Positions 55,503 to 64,000 are shown, numbered from the stretch's first letter. The stretch is DNA of 64,000 bases from Paracoccus sanguinis (GCF_900106665.1 NZ_FNNA01000001.1:186001-250000); one strand, 5' to 3'. Made by a program: numbers and translations. The notes: generated by a model from the sequence alone, not told the origin.

Positions 55503-56757
55503 ATGCGAGATATCGGAATAGAAAGATTCCTGTCAGATCCAATGTTTGGTTATCGGCACGATACTTTCTCTAGTTTTCCAATAAACGAATTGATGTCAGA
55601 CTATAGGAATATTTGTCTAATATCTAACACAATTGAGTCAGTTTCCAATCCGTACGACGCTTCGAGATTGGCAGTGTCATTCACAAGACACTACAGATTA
55701 AGTAATTTCATGAAGATAGTGTCTCCAAGTTCAATCAAGGAAGATACAATAACAGACAACAGGTTTAAATACCTAGAGAATAAGATTGTTCTAGGAGTCG
55801 AGAAGGCGGACGGCTTAGAACTCGAATGCTGCGCACCGAACTGCAATAACAAAGCAAAAAAAACGATCTCACTCCATTCAAAAGAAGGGAGTTCTGGAGA
55901 CGATCTCAAATAAAGAAAACAAGGTCTACCAGACCAAAGCCACCGCTTTCTCTGGCGCGAACTTCATGCAGGAGGTAGGTTGGAATAACGCCTCAACATT
56001 CCCGGGATTCTGTAGTGATTGTGAGAGAACTCTATTTTCGAAAGCAGAACGCAGAGACGCACAACTCGACAAGCCAAACATAGAAATATTGATTTGGAGA
56101 GCCCTTTGCCATACGCGCTTCCGCAGAGCCCAGGAAGTGCAGTTACGGGGTCACATTGTATCCAAGCCGGAAGCCTATGATCTATCGAGAGAGCTTGATG
56201 ACATTCTCATAGTAGCAAGCTCAGCACTGCTTTTGAAGAACAGAATACATTCTTTCAGAATGATAGACTCATGGGTCGCTTCCTTAGAACATAATCTCGG
56301 AGGAGGGACGGCGCGGCACGTTCATTTAGCTCTTAGAGTTCCCGGACTTCCATTTGTAGGCGCGGGGATAATACCGATATACTACGACTTTGATCGCAAG
56401 CGCGTGCAACCAGCCGATCGATTCAATGTGAATACGCAATCTCTTGCCTATACAACGTGCGTAATGGATGGCGCAACGCATATAGTTCTGTGCGCAAAGA
56501 GAGGGGACTCTAAAACCGTAAGATTATTGACGAACATGGCCCGAATGGATAGATACTTGCTCTCATCTTTTCTTCCCCAGATTATCATGGGGGGCTCGGA
56601 TACCGTATACTTTTCAATTGATTATTGGGACAAGCAAGCAACCGAGTTAGATAAGCACATTGTAAGACACGCGTACTTAATGAACCTTCCTCAAATGGTC
56701 TTCCCTTTCTGGGGCGCAATGAGTCAAGTATGCGTTGATGACGTCAGAATTGTATAG
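55503..56757 (+). pseudogene. Frameshifted zinc-finger-like protein of unknown function, possible defence gene
   Basis: Two frames make one protein of about 417 residues if one base is skipped in the A8 run at 55856-55863. The first frame (ATG 55503, AGAGG upstream) ends ELECCAPNCNNKAK. The +1 frame then reads RSHSIQKKGVLETIS and, further on, TFPGFCSDCERTLFSKAE. Cys-x3-Cys, the SHSIQ motif and Cys-x2-Cys recur together in a family I have seen in bacterial accessory regions but cannot name; a treble-clef or HNH-like zinc site is plausible. Without slippage the first frame stops at 55913. The next visible ATG in the second frame is 55966. Could be a pseudogene, a slippage-expressed gene or a sequencing error. 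Confidence 0.65.
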
Positions 56758-56957
56758 GGACTACTTGAATAGGAATGAGGCAACGATCTAACTCGCTTTC
56801 TGCACTCAGTATTCAATGAATTATCGTCCATAAAAGAATGGCTAGTCTACAGTGTCGAAGCTTGACACAATTTAGAAGTTGCAGCTTCGTCGCTTGCGAC
56901 CATGCGGTTCTGAGGAATCCTTCCCTCGCATCCTTAACCGCCCCCGCACCCACCCCC

Positions 56958-57866
56958 TCACGTCGCGGCAAACGTCTCCGACAGCGCGCGCTGCAGGAAG
57001 TCGATGAACCGCCGTTGCTTCTCCGGCAGCGGGCTGACCGGGGGCCACACCGCCATCACCGGCAGCAACCGCGTCTCAGCGTCGGCCAGCAGCTGCACCA
57101 GCCGACCGGCAGCCACCGCATCCGCAACGATGAACGACGGCAGCATGGCCAGCCCCAGCCCGGCGATGGCCATGTCCCGCATCGCCTCGCCATTGTTCAT
57201 GACCACGCGCGAGGTGATGCGCGGCGCGATCCACCGCGGCCCCTGCCGGAACTGCCATAGCGCGGAATCGGCCAGATGGGTGTAGCCGATGGCCTGATGT
57301 GCGCTCAGATCCGCAGGCGTCAGGGGGGTGCCGTGGCGGGCCAGATAGTCGGGGCTCGCGACGATCACCTGGCGCTCCTCGCAGAGCTTCTTGCCGATCA
57401 GCGCCGAGTCGCGGGCGCCGCCGATGCGGATGCCGACGTCGAACCCCTCGCGCGCCAGATCGCGGGCGCGGTCGTCGAAATCGATGCGCATCTCGAGCCC
57501 CGGATGGGCCGCCGCGAAGCGGGCGAGGATCGGCGACAGGACCGTCGTGCCGAAGCTCATCGGGGCGGCAATCGCAAGGCTGCCGGTCAGCGCCCCGTTC
57601 TGGCCGCCCCAGGCAGCGCTATCGGTGGCCGCGGTCAGCTCGGCCAGCGCCGGGCGCAGCCGTTCGGCAAGGCGCAACGCGGCCTCGGTCGGGGCGATGC
57701 GGCCAGCGTTGCGGCGGAAGAGGGCCGCGCCGATGGTCGCCTCGAAATCCGAGATGCGGGTCGAGACGACCGACTTCGACAGGTTCAGCCGCGCAGCCGC
57801 AGCGGTGACCGTGCCGGTTTCCAGCACGGCCAGAAACGTCTCGATCTGGTTGAGGTCATAGCGCAT
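56958..57866 (-). CDS. LysR-family transcriptional regulator
   Basis: A 302-residue regulator with N-terminal winged helix ([39 protein letters not shown]) and a substrate-binding domain ([40 protein letters not shown]). CrgA-type LysR subgroup by appearance. Divergent from the ring-cleaving dioxygenase, so probably its regulator. ATG 57866 is used; the 17 residues in front are a less likely extension. Confidence 0.9.
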   Translation of the reverse strand: MRYDLNQIETFLAVLETGTVTAAAARLNLSKSVVSTRISDFEATIGAALFRRNAGRIAPTEAALRLAERLRPALAELTAATDSAAWGGQNGALTGSLAIAAPMSFGTTVLSPILARFAAAHPGLEMRIDFDDRARDLAREGFDVGIRIGGARDSALIGKKLCEERQVIVASPDYLARHGTPLTPADLSAHQAIGYTHLADSALWQFRQGPRWIAPRITSRVVMNNGEAMRDMAIAGLGLAMLPSFIVADAVAAGRLVQLLADAETRLLPVMAVWPPVSPLPEKQRRFIDFLQRALSETFAAT

Positions 57867-57892
57867 GGCGGCAGTGTCACCCGCGGGGCCCT

Positions 57893-57941
57893 CGTTCGCA
57901 AGCGCCGAACGCGGCATTCGCCCCCTCCCAAGTGGCGTTCG
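57893..57941. promoter_or_regulatory. Candidate LysR operator
   Basis: CGTTCG (57893-57898) and CGAACG (57906-57911) form an inverted repeat containing T-N11-A (57896/57908), the LysR consensus. A third CGTTCG lies at 57936-57941, nearer the dioxygenase gene. Confidence 0.5.
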
Positions 57942-57992
57942 GCAGGTCCGGCGCGCATATTTGCCCCGAACCCATCACGAAGGAGGCCTTGC

Positions 57993-58928
57993 ATGCAACT
58001 GACCGGCATCCATCACCTGACGGCAATCACCGCCGACGCGCCCGGCAACAACCGGTTCTATACCGGCACGCTGGGGATGCGGCGGGTCAAGAAGACCGTC
58101 AACCAGGACGACACCTCGGCCTATCACCTGTTCTTCGCCGATGGCGCGGGCAGCCCCGGCACCGACCTCACGTTCTTCGACTGGCCGGCGGCGCCCGAGC
58201 GGCGCGGCACCCGCTCGATCAGCCGCACCGGCCTCAGGGTGGCCGAGGCGAGCCTCGACTACTGGGCGGCGCGCTTGGGCGAGGCGGGGCTGACGCGGGG
58301 CGCGCCGGGCACCACCGACGGCCGCGCCACGCTCGACTTCGAGGACCCCGAGGGGCAGCGCTTCCGCCTGACCGCCGACACCACCGGCACCCCCCGGCCG
58401 TGGGACCGCAGCCCGGTCCCGGCCGAGCACCAGATCCGCGGGCTCGGGCCGATCACCATCTCGGTGCCCGAACTGGCGCCCACCGAGGCGGTGCTGACGC
58501 GCGTGATGAACATGCGCCGGGTCCGCGACTATCCCGGCCCGGACGGGCAGGTGCATGTGTTCGAGATGGGCGACGGTGGCCCGTCCGCGGAGCTGCACGT
58601 GGCGGTCGAGCCTGACCTGCCCACGGCGCGGCAGGGCGCGGGCGGGGTGCATCACGTGGCCTTCCGCGTCCCCGATGTCGCGGCGATCCACGACTGGACC
58701 CAGCGGCTGCGCGATTTCCGCATCCCGAACTCGGACGAGGTCGAGCGCTACTACTTCCGCAGCCTCTATTTCCGCGAGCCCGGCGGCAACCTGTTCGAGA
58801 TCGCCACCGACGGCCCCGGCTTCGCGGTGGACGAGCCGTTCGAGACGATGGGCGAGGCGCTGTCGCTGCCGCCGTTCCTCGAGCCGCAGCGGGCCCGGAT
58901 CGAGGCCGGGCTGCGGCCGATCGACTGA
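57993..58928 (+). CDS. Ring-cleaving dioxygenase, VOC superfamily (MhqO/LinE-like)
   Basis: A 311-residue iron-dependent extradiol-type dioxygenase made of two VOC modules. Metal ligands appear as His in [16 protein letters not shown], His in [19 protein letters not shown] and Glu in [15 protein letters not shown]. Relatives (MhqO) respond to quinones and catechols and detoxify or degrade hydroquinones. AAGGAGG precedes the ATG. The divergent LysR is likely its regulator. Confidence 0.88.
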   Translation: MQLTGIHHLTAITADAPGNNRFYTGTLGMRRVKKTVNQDDTSAYHLFFADGAGSPGTDLTFFDWPAAPERRGTRSISRTGLRVAEASLDYWAARLGEAGLTRGAPGTTDGRATLDFEDPEGQRFRLTADTTGTPRPWDRSPVPAEHQIRGLGPITISVPELAPTEAVLTRVMNMRRVRDYPGPDGQVHVFEMGDGGPSAELHVAVEPDLPTARQGAGGVHHVAFRVPDVAAIHDWTQRLRDFRIPNSDEVERYYFRSLYFREPGGNLFEIATDGPGFAVDEPFETMGEALSLPPFLEPQRARIEAGLRPID

Positions 58929-58967
58929 CCCTCGACGAGGCGATGAACCGTGGCACCACACCCAGCG

Positions 58968-58995
58968 AACCCGCCGGCCCTGCGCCGGCGGGTTT
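58968..58995 (+). terminator. Rho-independent terminator after the dioxygenase
   Basis: Stem AACCCGCCGGC (58968-58978) with GCCGGCGGGTT (58984-58994), five-base loop, then T. Eleven pairs. Confidence 0.85.
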
Positions 58996-59055
58996 GTCGT
59001 TGAAGGCCGCCCCGCGGGCCGCCATAACTTTGTTTAACTCGGATCGGAGAGTGCG

Positions 59056-60822
59056 ATGGCGGTAGCAGGCTTGGGTCCGGTGATCGGACCGGCAGTCGTC
59101 CTGATGGGGGCCGCCGTGATCGCGGTGCCGCTGTTCCGGCGCCTCGGCCTCGGGTCGGTGCTGGGGTATTTCGCCGCCGGCGCGCTCGTCGGCCCCTCGC
59201 TGCTCGGCCTGTTCACGGACCCCGAGACGATCCTGCATTTCGCCGAACTCGGCGTGGTGATGTTCCTCTTCATCATCGGGCTCGAGTTGCGGCCGCAGAA
59301 GCTCTGGACGATGCGCGGGCAGATCTTCGGCCTCGGGCTGGCGCAGGTCTCGCTGGCCGTCGCGCTGCTGACGGCGGCGGGGATGCTGCTCTTCGGCCTG
59401 CCCTTGGTGACGGCCTTCGTCGCCGGGGCGGGCTTCGTGCTGTCCTCGACCGCCGTCATCATGTCCACGCTGCAGGACCGGGGCGAGATCGCCAGCGCCG
59501 AGGGGCAGAAGGCGGTGTCGATCCTGCTGTTCGAGGATCTGCTGATCGTCCCGCTGCTGGCCATCGTCGCGGTCCTCGCGCCGGGCGGCGAGACGGAAGG
59601 CGGGGCCATGGCGGTCCTGCTGCCGCTGGCGGGGCTCGCCGCGCTGCTGGTGGTCGGGCGCTGGCTGCTCGACCCGTTCTTCGGGCTGCTCGCCCGCGCC
59701 CGCTCGCGCGAGGTGCTGACCGCGGGCGCGCTGCTGGTGGTGCTGGGCGCGGCCTTGCTGATGGAGACGGTGGGCCTGTCGATGGCGATGGGCGCGTTCC
59801 TCGCCGGGGTCATGCTCTCCGGCTCGAGCTATCGCCACCAGATCGAAACCGACATCGAGCCATTCCGCGGCCTCCTCATGGGGCTTTTCTTCCTTGCGGT
59901 GGGGATGTCGCTCGACCTGCGGGTGGTCGCGGCCGAATGGCCGCTGCTGTTCGCCATGCTCGCCGCCTACGTGGTGGTCAAGGCCATCGCCATCTACACC
60001 GTGGCGAGGGTCTTCGGCAGCTCCAACATCGCTGCGCTCAAGCGCACCGCCATGTTCGCGCAAGGGGGCGAGTTCGCCTTCGTGCTCTACAGCGCCGCCG
60101 CCTCGGGCGGGGTGATCGACGCGCGCGAGAACGCGATCTTCGGCTCGGTCGTGATCCTGTCCATGGCGTTCACGCCCCTCATCCTGATCGCCGCCGACCG
60201 GCTGCTGCGCCGCGACGCCTCGATGGAGGGGGTGGAGCGCGCCCACAACCTGCAGGGCCAGGCGCTGGTCATCGGCTTCGGTCGCTTCGGCCAGATCGCC
60301 CTGCAGATGCTGCTGGCGCGGGGGGCTCCGGCGTCAATCATCGACACCGACCCGGACCGCATCCGCGAGGCCGAGCGCTGGGGCTTCAAGGTCTATTTCG
60401 GCGACGGCAGCCGTCTGGACGTCCTGCACCACTCGGGCGCCGAGGATGCCGAGGTCATCATGGTCTGCGTGGACGACCCCAAGGTGGCGACCCGCATCGT
60501 CGAGCTGGTGCGCCACGAGTTCCCGCAGGCCAAGCTGCTGGTGCGCGCCTATGACCGCAGCCACGCGGTCGAGCTGATCCACGCGGGCGTCGACTACCAG
60601 ATCCGCGAGACGGTCGAGTCGGCCTATCTGATGGGCGCGCAGGGCCTGCGCGCGCTCGGCTGTTCCGAGGCCGTCGTCAGCGAGACGCTGCAGGACATCC
60701 GGTCGCGCGACAACGAGCGGCTGGGCCAGCAGGTCCAGAACGGCGCCATGGCCGGGCGCGACCGCCTGTATCAGACGCTCACCCCCGAACCTCTGGTCAA
60801 AGCGAAAAAGGACACTGCATGA
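59056..60822 (+). CDS. CPA2 cation/proton antiporter (KefB/KefC-like)
   Basis: A 588-residue antiporter with about twelve membrane helices (GYFAAGALVGPSLLGLF, GVVMFLFIIGLELRP, FVLSSTAVIMSTLQDRGE) and a C-terminal TrkA-N domain with the dinucleotide motif LVIGFGRFGQIALQMLL. KefB/C are potassium efflux systems gated by glutathione adducts that protect against electrophiles. Coupling to an FMN reductase by ATGA, as kefC pairs with kefF in E. coli, supports a Kef-type role. Glutathione gating residues were not checked. Confidence 0.9.
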   Translation: MAVAGLGPVIGPAVVLMGAAVIAVPLFRRLGLGSVLGYFAAGALVGPSLLGLFTDPETILHFAELGVVMFLFIIGLELRPQKLWTMRGQIFGLGLAQVSLAVALLTAAGMLLFGLPLVTAFVAGAGFVLSSTAVIMSTLQDRGEIASAEGQKAVSILLFEDLLIVPLLAIVAVLAPGGETEGGAMAVLLPLAGLAALLVVGRWLLDPFFGLLARARSREVLTAGALLVVLGAALLMETVGLSMAMGAFLAGVMLSGSSYRHQIETDIEPFRGLLMGLFFLAVGMSLDLRVVAAEWPLLFAMLAAYVVVKAIAIYTVARVFGSSNIAALKRTAMFAQGGEFAFVLYSAAASGGVIDARENAIFGSVVILSMAFTPLILIAADRLLRRDASMEGVERAHNLQGQALVIGFGRFGQIALQMLLARGAPASIIDTDPDRIREAERWGFKVYFGDGSRLDVLHHSGAEDAEVIMVCVDDPKVATRIVELVRHEFPQAKLLVRAYDRSHAVELIHAGVDYQIRETVESAYLMGAQGLRALGCSEAVVSETLQDIRSRDNERLGQQVQNGAMAGRDRLYQTLTPEPLVKAKKDTA

Positions 60823-61358
60823 CGACGATCCTCGGTCTTTCCGGCAGCCTGCGCCGGGCGTCCTTCAATGCCGGCCTCTTGCGCGCCGCGGTCGAGCTGG
60901 CGCCCTCCGGCGTCACGATCGAGGTCGGCGACATCCGCGACGTGCCGCTCTACGATGCCGACGAAGAGGCGAAGTCGGGGCTGCCGCCAGCGGTCGAGCG
61001 CCTGCAGCAGCAGCTTGCCGCCGCCGACGGGCTGCTGCTGGCCACGCCGGAATACAACAACGGCATCCCCGGCGTCTTCAAGAACGCCATCGACTGGATG
61101 TCCCGCGGCGAGGGGCTGCGGCTCTTCAAGGGCAAGCCGGTCGCGGTGATGGGCACCTCGCCCGGCGGGTTCGGCACGATCCTGTCGCAGAACCACTGGC
61201 TGCCGGTGCTGCGCTACCTCCGCTGCTCGATCCGCGCCGAGGGGCGGCTGATCGTCTCGCGCGCCGGAGCCGTCTTCGACGACGAGGGCAACCTGCACGA
61301 CGAAAAGACCCGCGAGTTGGTCCGCGAGTTCGTGGCCGAGTTCGCCGGCACGCTCTGA
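60819..61358 (+). CDS. NAD(P)H-dependent FMN reductase/quinone reductase-like protein
   Basis: A 179-residue flavodoxin-fold reductase. FMN phosphate loop is GLSGSLRRASFNAGLLR; the flavin-ring segment is ATPEYNNGIPGVFKNAIDW; near the end MGTSPGGFGTILSQNHWLPV. Family members (SsuE, ChrR, YieF) reduce flavins, quinones or chromate. It overlaps the antiporter gene and may serve as its KefF-like ancillary subunit, though KefF belongs to a different flavodoxin subfamily. Confidence 0.88.
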   Translation: MTTILGLSGSLRRASFNAGLLRAAVELAPSGVTIEVGDIRDVPLYDADEEAKSGLPPAVERLQQQLAAADGLLLATPEYNNGIPGVFKNAIDWMSRGEGLRLFKGKPVAVMGTSPGGFGTILSQNHWLPVLRYLRCSIRAEGRLIVSRAGAVFDDEGNLHDEKTRELVREFVAEFAGTL

Positions 61359-61365
61359 GACAAGC

Positions 61366-61393
61366 AAAGGTCCGGCGCAGCGGCCGGACCTTT
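61366..61393. terminator. Bidirectional terminator between FMN reductase and EF-hand gene
   Basis: AAAGGTCCGG (61366-61375) with CCGGACCTTT (61384-61393), plus an inner C-G pair and a six-base loop. T-rich on either strand. Confidence 0.85.
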
Positions 61394-61420
61394 GTCGGTC
61401 TTGCTCGGATCAGGCCCCGG

Positions 61421-61921
61421 TCACTTCGCCGGGCCGGCACCGAAGATGAAGGCCGAGAAGGTGGGCGAGCCGAAGGCGAGGTCGCGCCCGGTCACGAACC
61501 CGTCGCCGTCGGGATCCGAGTTCTTGAACTCGTCATCCGCCGTGGCCAGCACCTCGTCGCGGGTCGCGATCTTGTCGCCGTTCGCGTCCCAATAAGCGAA
61601 GATCTCCTGCTTCATCGAGGTGAAGTCCTCGGACTTGCCGTTCAGCTCGGCGACGTAGCTGAAGCCGGGGTCCCAGGCCATGAACTCGGCCTCGTCCACC
61701 TGTCCGTCGTTGTTGCTGTCCATCGAGGCCCAGACGAGCCGGGTGAACTCGCGGAACTCGTCGCGGTCGATCTTGTCGTCGTTGTTGGTGTCGAAGGACG
61801 CAGCGATGCGGCGCATCACGTCGATCTGTTCAGGAAAGTTCTGCGCGGCCAGCGGGGCGGCCAGCGCGACGACGAGCGCCAGCCCGGTGAGCGTGGTCGG
61901 CGTCAGCTTCGAAGCCTTCAT
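61421..61921 (-). CDS. Secreted EF-hand calcium-binding protein
   Basis: A 166-residue protein with a signal peptide (LTGLALVVALAAPLAA) and four EF-hand-like loops: DTNNDDKIDRDE, DSNNDGQVDEAE, DANGDKIATRDE and DPDGDGFVTGRD. The last two deviate in spacing at the final acidic position. Function unknown; a periplasmic calcium sensor or buffer is plausible. AGGAGA stands before the ATG. Its neighbours suggest only loose linkage to the stress cluster to the right. Confidence 0.85.
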   Translation of the reverse strand: MKASKLTPTTLTGLALVVALAAPLAAQNFPEQIDVMRRIAASFDTNNDDKIDRDEFREFTRLVWASMDSNNDGQVDEAEFMAWDPGFSYVAELNGKSEDFTSMKQEIFAYWDANGDKIATRDEVLATADDEFKNSDPDGDGFVTGRDLAFGSPTFSAFIFGAGPAK

Positions 61922-62025
61922 GTCGTTCTCCTGCTCGATGGTGCGGCCCGGCAGGGCCATGGTGTGGTCTCGGCATCGTCCCGGCGCGGCGGCTGCGCAG
62001 CCACCGCGCCGCGTTCTTCCCAGGT

Positions 62026-62670
62026 TCAGATCTTGCCGTCCTTCATCAGGCTGAAGCGCTTGGGGAAGTACCACTGCAGGACCTCGCGGAACTTCGGCGA
62101 GTCCGGGCGGGCCCAGTTGCGCATCAGCTCGGACCCGAACTGGATCGCGGTGATCGGCGTGGCCCCGGCCTGCCGCATCCGCTCGATCGCGGCGTGGTGG
62201 GCCACCGGCGAGATGCCGCCCACGGCGTCCTCGACCGGGTAGCAGTGCAGCCCCTCGGCCTGCATGTCGATCACCGGGAAGGTCAGGCACACCTCGGTCC
62301 AGAGCCCCGCGATGACGATGTTCTTGCGCCCGGTGGCGAGGATGGCGTTGCGGAAGTCCTCGTCCTCCCACGCGTTGACGCCGCTGCGGTCGATTTCCTC
62401 GACGTCGGGCAGCTCGGCCAGGATTTCCTCGGCGGTGCCGGTGTTCACGCCCATGTCCACGCCGACCGTCGAGACGATCACCGGCACGTCGTAGGCACGC
62501 GCGAACTTGCAGAGCGCGATGACATTGAGGTTGATCTCCTCGGCCGAGGACGAGGTCACGGTGCGGTACTGCTCGGGCTGATAGTCGATCAGCGCGATGG
62601 CGCAGTTCTGCGGGGTGAGCAGCCGGTCGGAGGTCTGGTCGCGGATGGGTTCGGGCTGGGTCTTGGGCAT
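62026..62670 (-). CDS. Isochorismatase-family hydrolase (YcaC-like)
   Basis: A 214-residue cysteine hydrolase. Catalytic triad candidates are Asp in CAIALIDYQPEQYRTV, Lys in GRKNIVIAGLWTEVCL and Cys in the same segment (WTEVC). The YcaC-type segment GVNAWEDEDFRNAILATG is present. Substrate unknown. GAGAGGA lies before the ATG. It is the last gene of a minus-strand cluster (11 bases after the GNAT gene). Confidence 0.88.
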   Translation of the reverse strand: MPKTQPEPIRDQTSDRLLTPQNCAIALIDYQPEQYRTVTSSSAEEINLNVIALCKFARAYDVPVIVSTVGVDMGVNTGTAEEILAELPDVEEIDRSGVNAWEDEDFRNAILATGRKNIVIAGLWTEVCLTFPVIDMQAEGLHCYPVEDAVGGISPVAHHAAIERMRQAGATPITAIQFGSELMRNWARPDSPKFREVLQWYFPKRFSLMKDGKI

Positions 62671-62681
62671 GGGGTCCTCTC

Positions 62682-62999
62682 TCAGGGGTCTTCGCCGGGT
62701 TTGGTGGTGAACAGGTCGGCCCATTCGGGGTGGCGGGCATACTGGGCGCGCACATAGGGGCAGACCGGGATGATGCGGAACGCGTTCGCCCGCGCATCCT
62801 CGAGCATGAAGTCGAGCAGGGCCTTGGCCACCCCCTTCCCGCCCATGGCGTCGGGCACCCCGGTGTGGTCGGCGCTGATCACGCCGTCGCCCCGGTGGGT
62901 GAAGGTGATCTCGCCCTCGGCGTCGATGCCGTCGATGCGGGCGACGTAGCGGCCGTGCCGGCCCCCGCTGTCTTCCTTGGTGATGGTGATGTCGCTCAT
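62682..62999 (-). CDS. Small GNAT N-acetyltransferase (YjdJ type)
   Basis: A 105-residue minimal acetyltransferase: GRYVARIDGIDAEGEITFTH, DHTGVPDAMGGKGVAKALLD (the acetyl-CoA loop) and IPVCPYVRAQYARHPEW with its conserved Cys. Members are found with stress and quinone genes. The start is four bases after the DoxX stop, so the two are an operon. Confidence 0.88.
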   Translation of the reverse strand: MSDITITKEDSGGRHGRYVARIDGIDAEGEITFTHRGDGVISADHTGVPDAMGGKGVAKALLDFMLEDARANAFRIIPVCPYVRAQYARHPEWADLFTTKPGEDP

Positions 63000-63003
63000 C
63001 GTC

Positions 63004-63567
63004 TCAGAACTCCCTCTTGAGGATCGTGCGGTCGATGGAGGGCGGCCCCGCGCCCCAGGCCGCGAGCAGCAGCGCCGCCACCGTCCAGATCGCCGAGAGG
63101 CCCTCGGCCTTGAACTGGACCATGTGCAGGAAGGTGGCCCCGCCATCGGCGCCGAGGTTGCGCAACCCGTCGGCGGTGAAGAGCGACGCCTGCCCGGGCA
63201 GGGCCGCCATCCCCTCGGGCGTCAGCAGCGCGGTGCCGTAGGGGTGGGTGACGTGGAACCAGTAGGTGACGGCGAGCATCACGCCGTTCGCCAGCGCCGC
63301 CGGGCGGGTGAGGAACCCGACAAGGATCATAAGCCCCCCGACGAACTGCAGCACCGCGAGCACCGCCGACCACAGCCAGCCGGGATACATCCCGATGCTT
63401 TCGGTGAACCCCGCCATGCCGAAGGGGGCGGTGATCTTGGGCCAGCCCTCGACGACCAGCAGGGCGCCGACCAGCACCCGCAACCCGAGATGGGCGAGCG
63501 GCTGTGCCACGCGATCGTAGAACGGCCCGAGGCCGGGCAGGATCAGCGGCGTGTCGGAGTCTCTCAT
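63004..63567 (-). CDS. DoxX-family membrane protein
   Basis: A 187-residue inner-membrane protein with four helices: LAHLGLRVLVGALLVVEGWP, SAVLAVLQFVGGLMILVGFL, ALANGVMLAVTYWFH and IWTVAALLLAAWGAG. DoxX-type proteins accompany quinone or thiol stress genes. It follows the FMN reductase (52 bases) and precedes the GNAT gene by four bases. Confidence 0.88.
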   Translation of the reverse strand: MRDSDTPLILPGLGPFYDRVAQPLAHLGLRVLVGALLVVEGWPKITAPFGMAGFTESIGMYPGWLWSAVLAVLQFVGGLMILVGFLTRPAALANGVMLAVTYWFHVTHPYGTALLTPEGMAALPGQASLFTADGLRNLGADGGATFLHMVQFKAEGLSAIWTVAALLLAAWGAGPPSIDRTILKREF

Positions 63568-63619
63568 GTGTTCCCCCTCTGACGCAAAGGGGCGGCCCCT
63601 GCGGACCGCCCCTTGTCTC

Positions 63620-64000
63620 TCAAGCCGCGCGCGCCGTCATGGTCGCCTTGGCCCACCATGCAAGCTCGTCGAGCATGGCGTTCAGCGAGGGCGTCAGCAC
63701 CTGCTCAACCTCGGCCATCTCGGCATTCTGGCCGATCGGCGAGGTCTTGAAGAACTCGCCGCCGCCCAGGTGCACCGCGTTGCGCAGCGGGACCATCTGC
63801 AGCTCGATCCCGATGCCACGCAGATGCTCGACCGCGCGGGCGGCCCCCACGCCGCCATAGCCGAGCGCGGCCATCGGCTTGCGGTTCCATTCCGTGTAAG
63901 CTTGGTCCAGCGCGTTCTTCAGCGACCCCGAGATCGAGTGATTGTATTCGGCCGTCACGAAGATGTAGCCGTCAAACTCGCCCACCTTCTTCTGCCACGC
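63620..64000 (-). CDS. NADPH-dependent FMN reductase family protein (5' end outside window)
   Basis: The C-terminal 126 residues of a flavodoxin-fold reductase, open to the right edge, so the start and the FMN phosphate loop are missing. The flavin-binding segment GYIFVTAEYNHSISGSLKNA and MAALGYGGVGAARAVEHLR are typical of the family. It leads the minus-strand cluster with DoxX, GNAT and YcaC-like genes. Confidence 0.87.
   Translation of the reverse strand, partial: AWQKKVGEFDGYIFVTAEYNHSISGSLKNALDQAYTEWNRKPMAALGYGGVGAARAVEHLRGIGIELQMVPLRNAVHLGGGEFFKTSPIGQNAEMAEVEQVLTPSLNAMLDELAWWAKATMTARAA

Larger units (their letters stand above)
55142..56930. mobile_element. AT-rich genomic island remnant beside tRNA-Asn
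   Basis: Base composition drops sharply after the tRNA and returns to GC-rich near 56930. The one gene inside uses AGA, ATA, TTA and AAA codons that are rare elsewhere in the window. No integrase, transposase or repeat of the tRNA 3' end is visible at the right edge, so it is a remnant or a single-gene insertion. Bases 55142-55502 hold no convincing gene, only short frames (for example a 16-codon frame from 55178). Confidence 0.7.

Noticed and set aside
56758..56957. Right attachment site of the tRNA-Asn island
   Set aside because: No copy of the tRNA 3' end (such as CGATCCCTACCGCCGGAG) or other matching direct repeat was found; only a CGAAGCT/AGCTTCG inverted repeat.

Overview
The window is a 64 kb chromosomal segment of very high G+C (about 70% by eye) that fits an alphaproteobacterium of the Rhodobacteraceae. 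The evidence is the gene string murA-DUF2948-hisD-UPF0262-phosphatase, a ChpT phosphotransferase of the CckA-ChpT-CtrA relay, a circularly permuted two-piece tmRNA gene, an OlsB/OlsA ornithine-lipid pair and HutF-type histidine degradation. Genes are densely packed, and many neighbours share ATGA or GTGA stop/start overlaps. No genus is claimed.

Layout. 1-10 kb: the 3' end of murA, then a coupled string (DUF2948, GNAT, hisD, SemiSWEET, UPF0262, low-molecular-weight phosphatase). Next come hisB-hisH on the minus strand, a DxD glycosyltransferase-like gene, tRNA-Tyr, rlmB, a YHS protein and a possible small RNA with a strong terminator. 10-16 kb: a leucine-rich leader peptide and attenuator-like structure ahead of leuA, then guaB, a TDT-family transporter and a FadL-like outer-membrane protein that seems to start at CTG. 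16-26 kb: a P-loop protein coupled to metA and ppk2, a TPM protein, an SDR, a thioredoxin-reductase-like flavoprotein, an MTA/SAH nucleosidase, two orphan solute-binding proteins, a thioesterase and a deaminase. 27-36 kb: split tmRNA, GST-proA, chpT, olsB-olsA, an SLC13/RCK permease, YmdB phosphodiesterase, RarD, a SRAP protein and tRNA-Val(UAC).

37-50 kb: a histidine-utilisation locus. hutC and a divergent hutF precede a tightly coupled operon hutI-hutH-CoA transferase-acyl-CoA dehydrogenase-hutU-hutD, followed by a complete polar amino-acid ABC transporter. The two acyl-CoA genes sit between histidase and urocanase and are coupled to the hut genes. By analogy with CaiB/CaiA I infer that they feed 3-(imidazol-4-yl)propionate (or the reverse reaction) into the urocanate pool. 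This is the best candidate for an undescribed system in the window. No hutG is present.

50-64 kb: lon, an EnvZ-like kinase, a metallo-beta-lactamase-fold protein and tRNA-Asn. Directly after the tRNA is a 1.8 kb AT-rich island holding one gene with foreign base composition, broken by a +1 frameshift at an A8 run. After it come a LysR/ring-cleaving dioxygenase pair, a KefB/C-like antiporter coupled to an FMN reductase, an EF-hand protein, and a minus-strand stress cluster (FMN reductase, DoxX, GNAT, YcaC-like hydrolase) that runs off the right edge.
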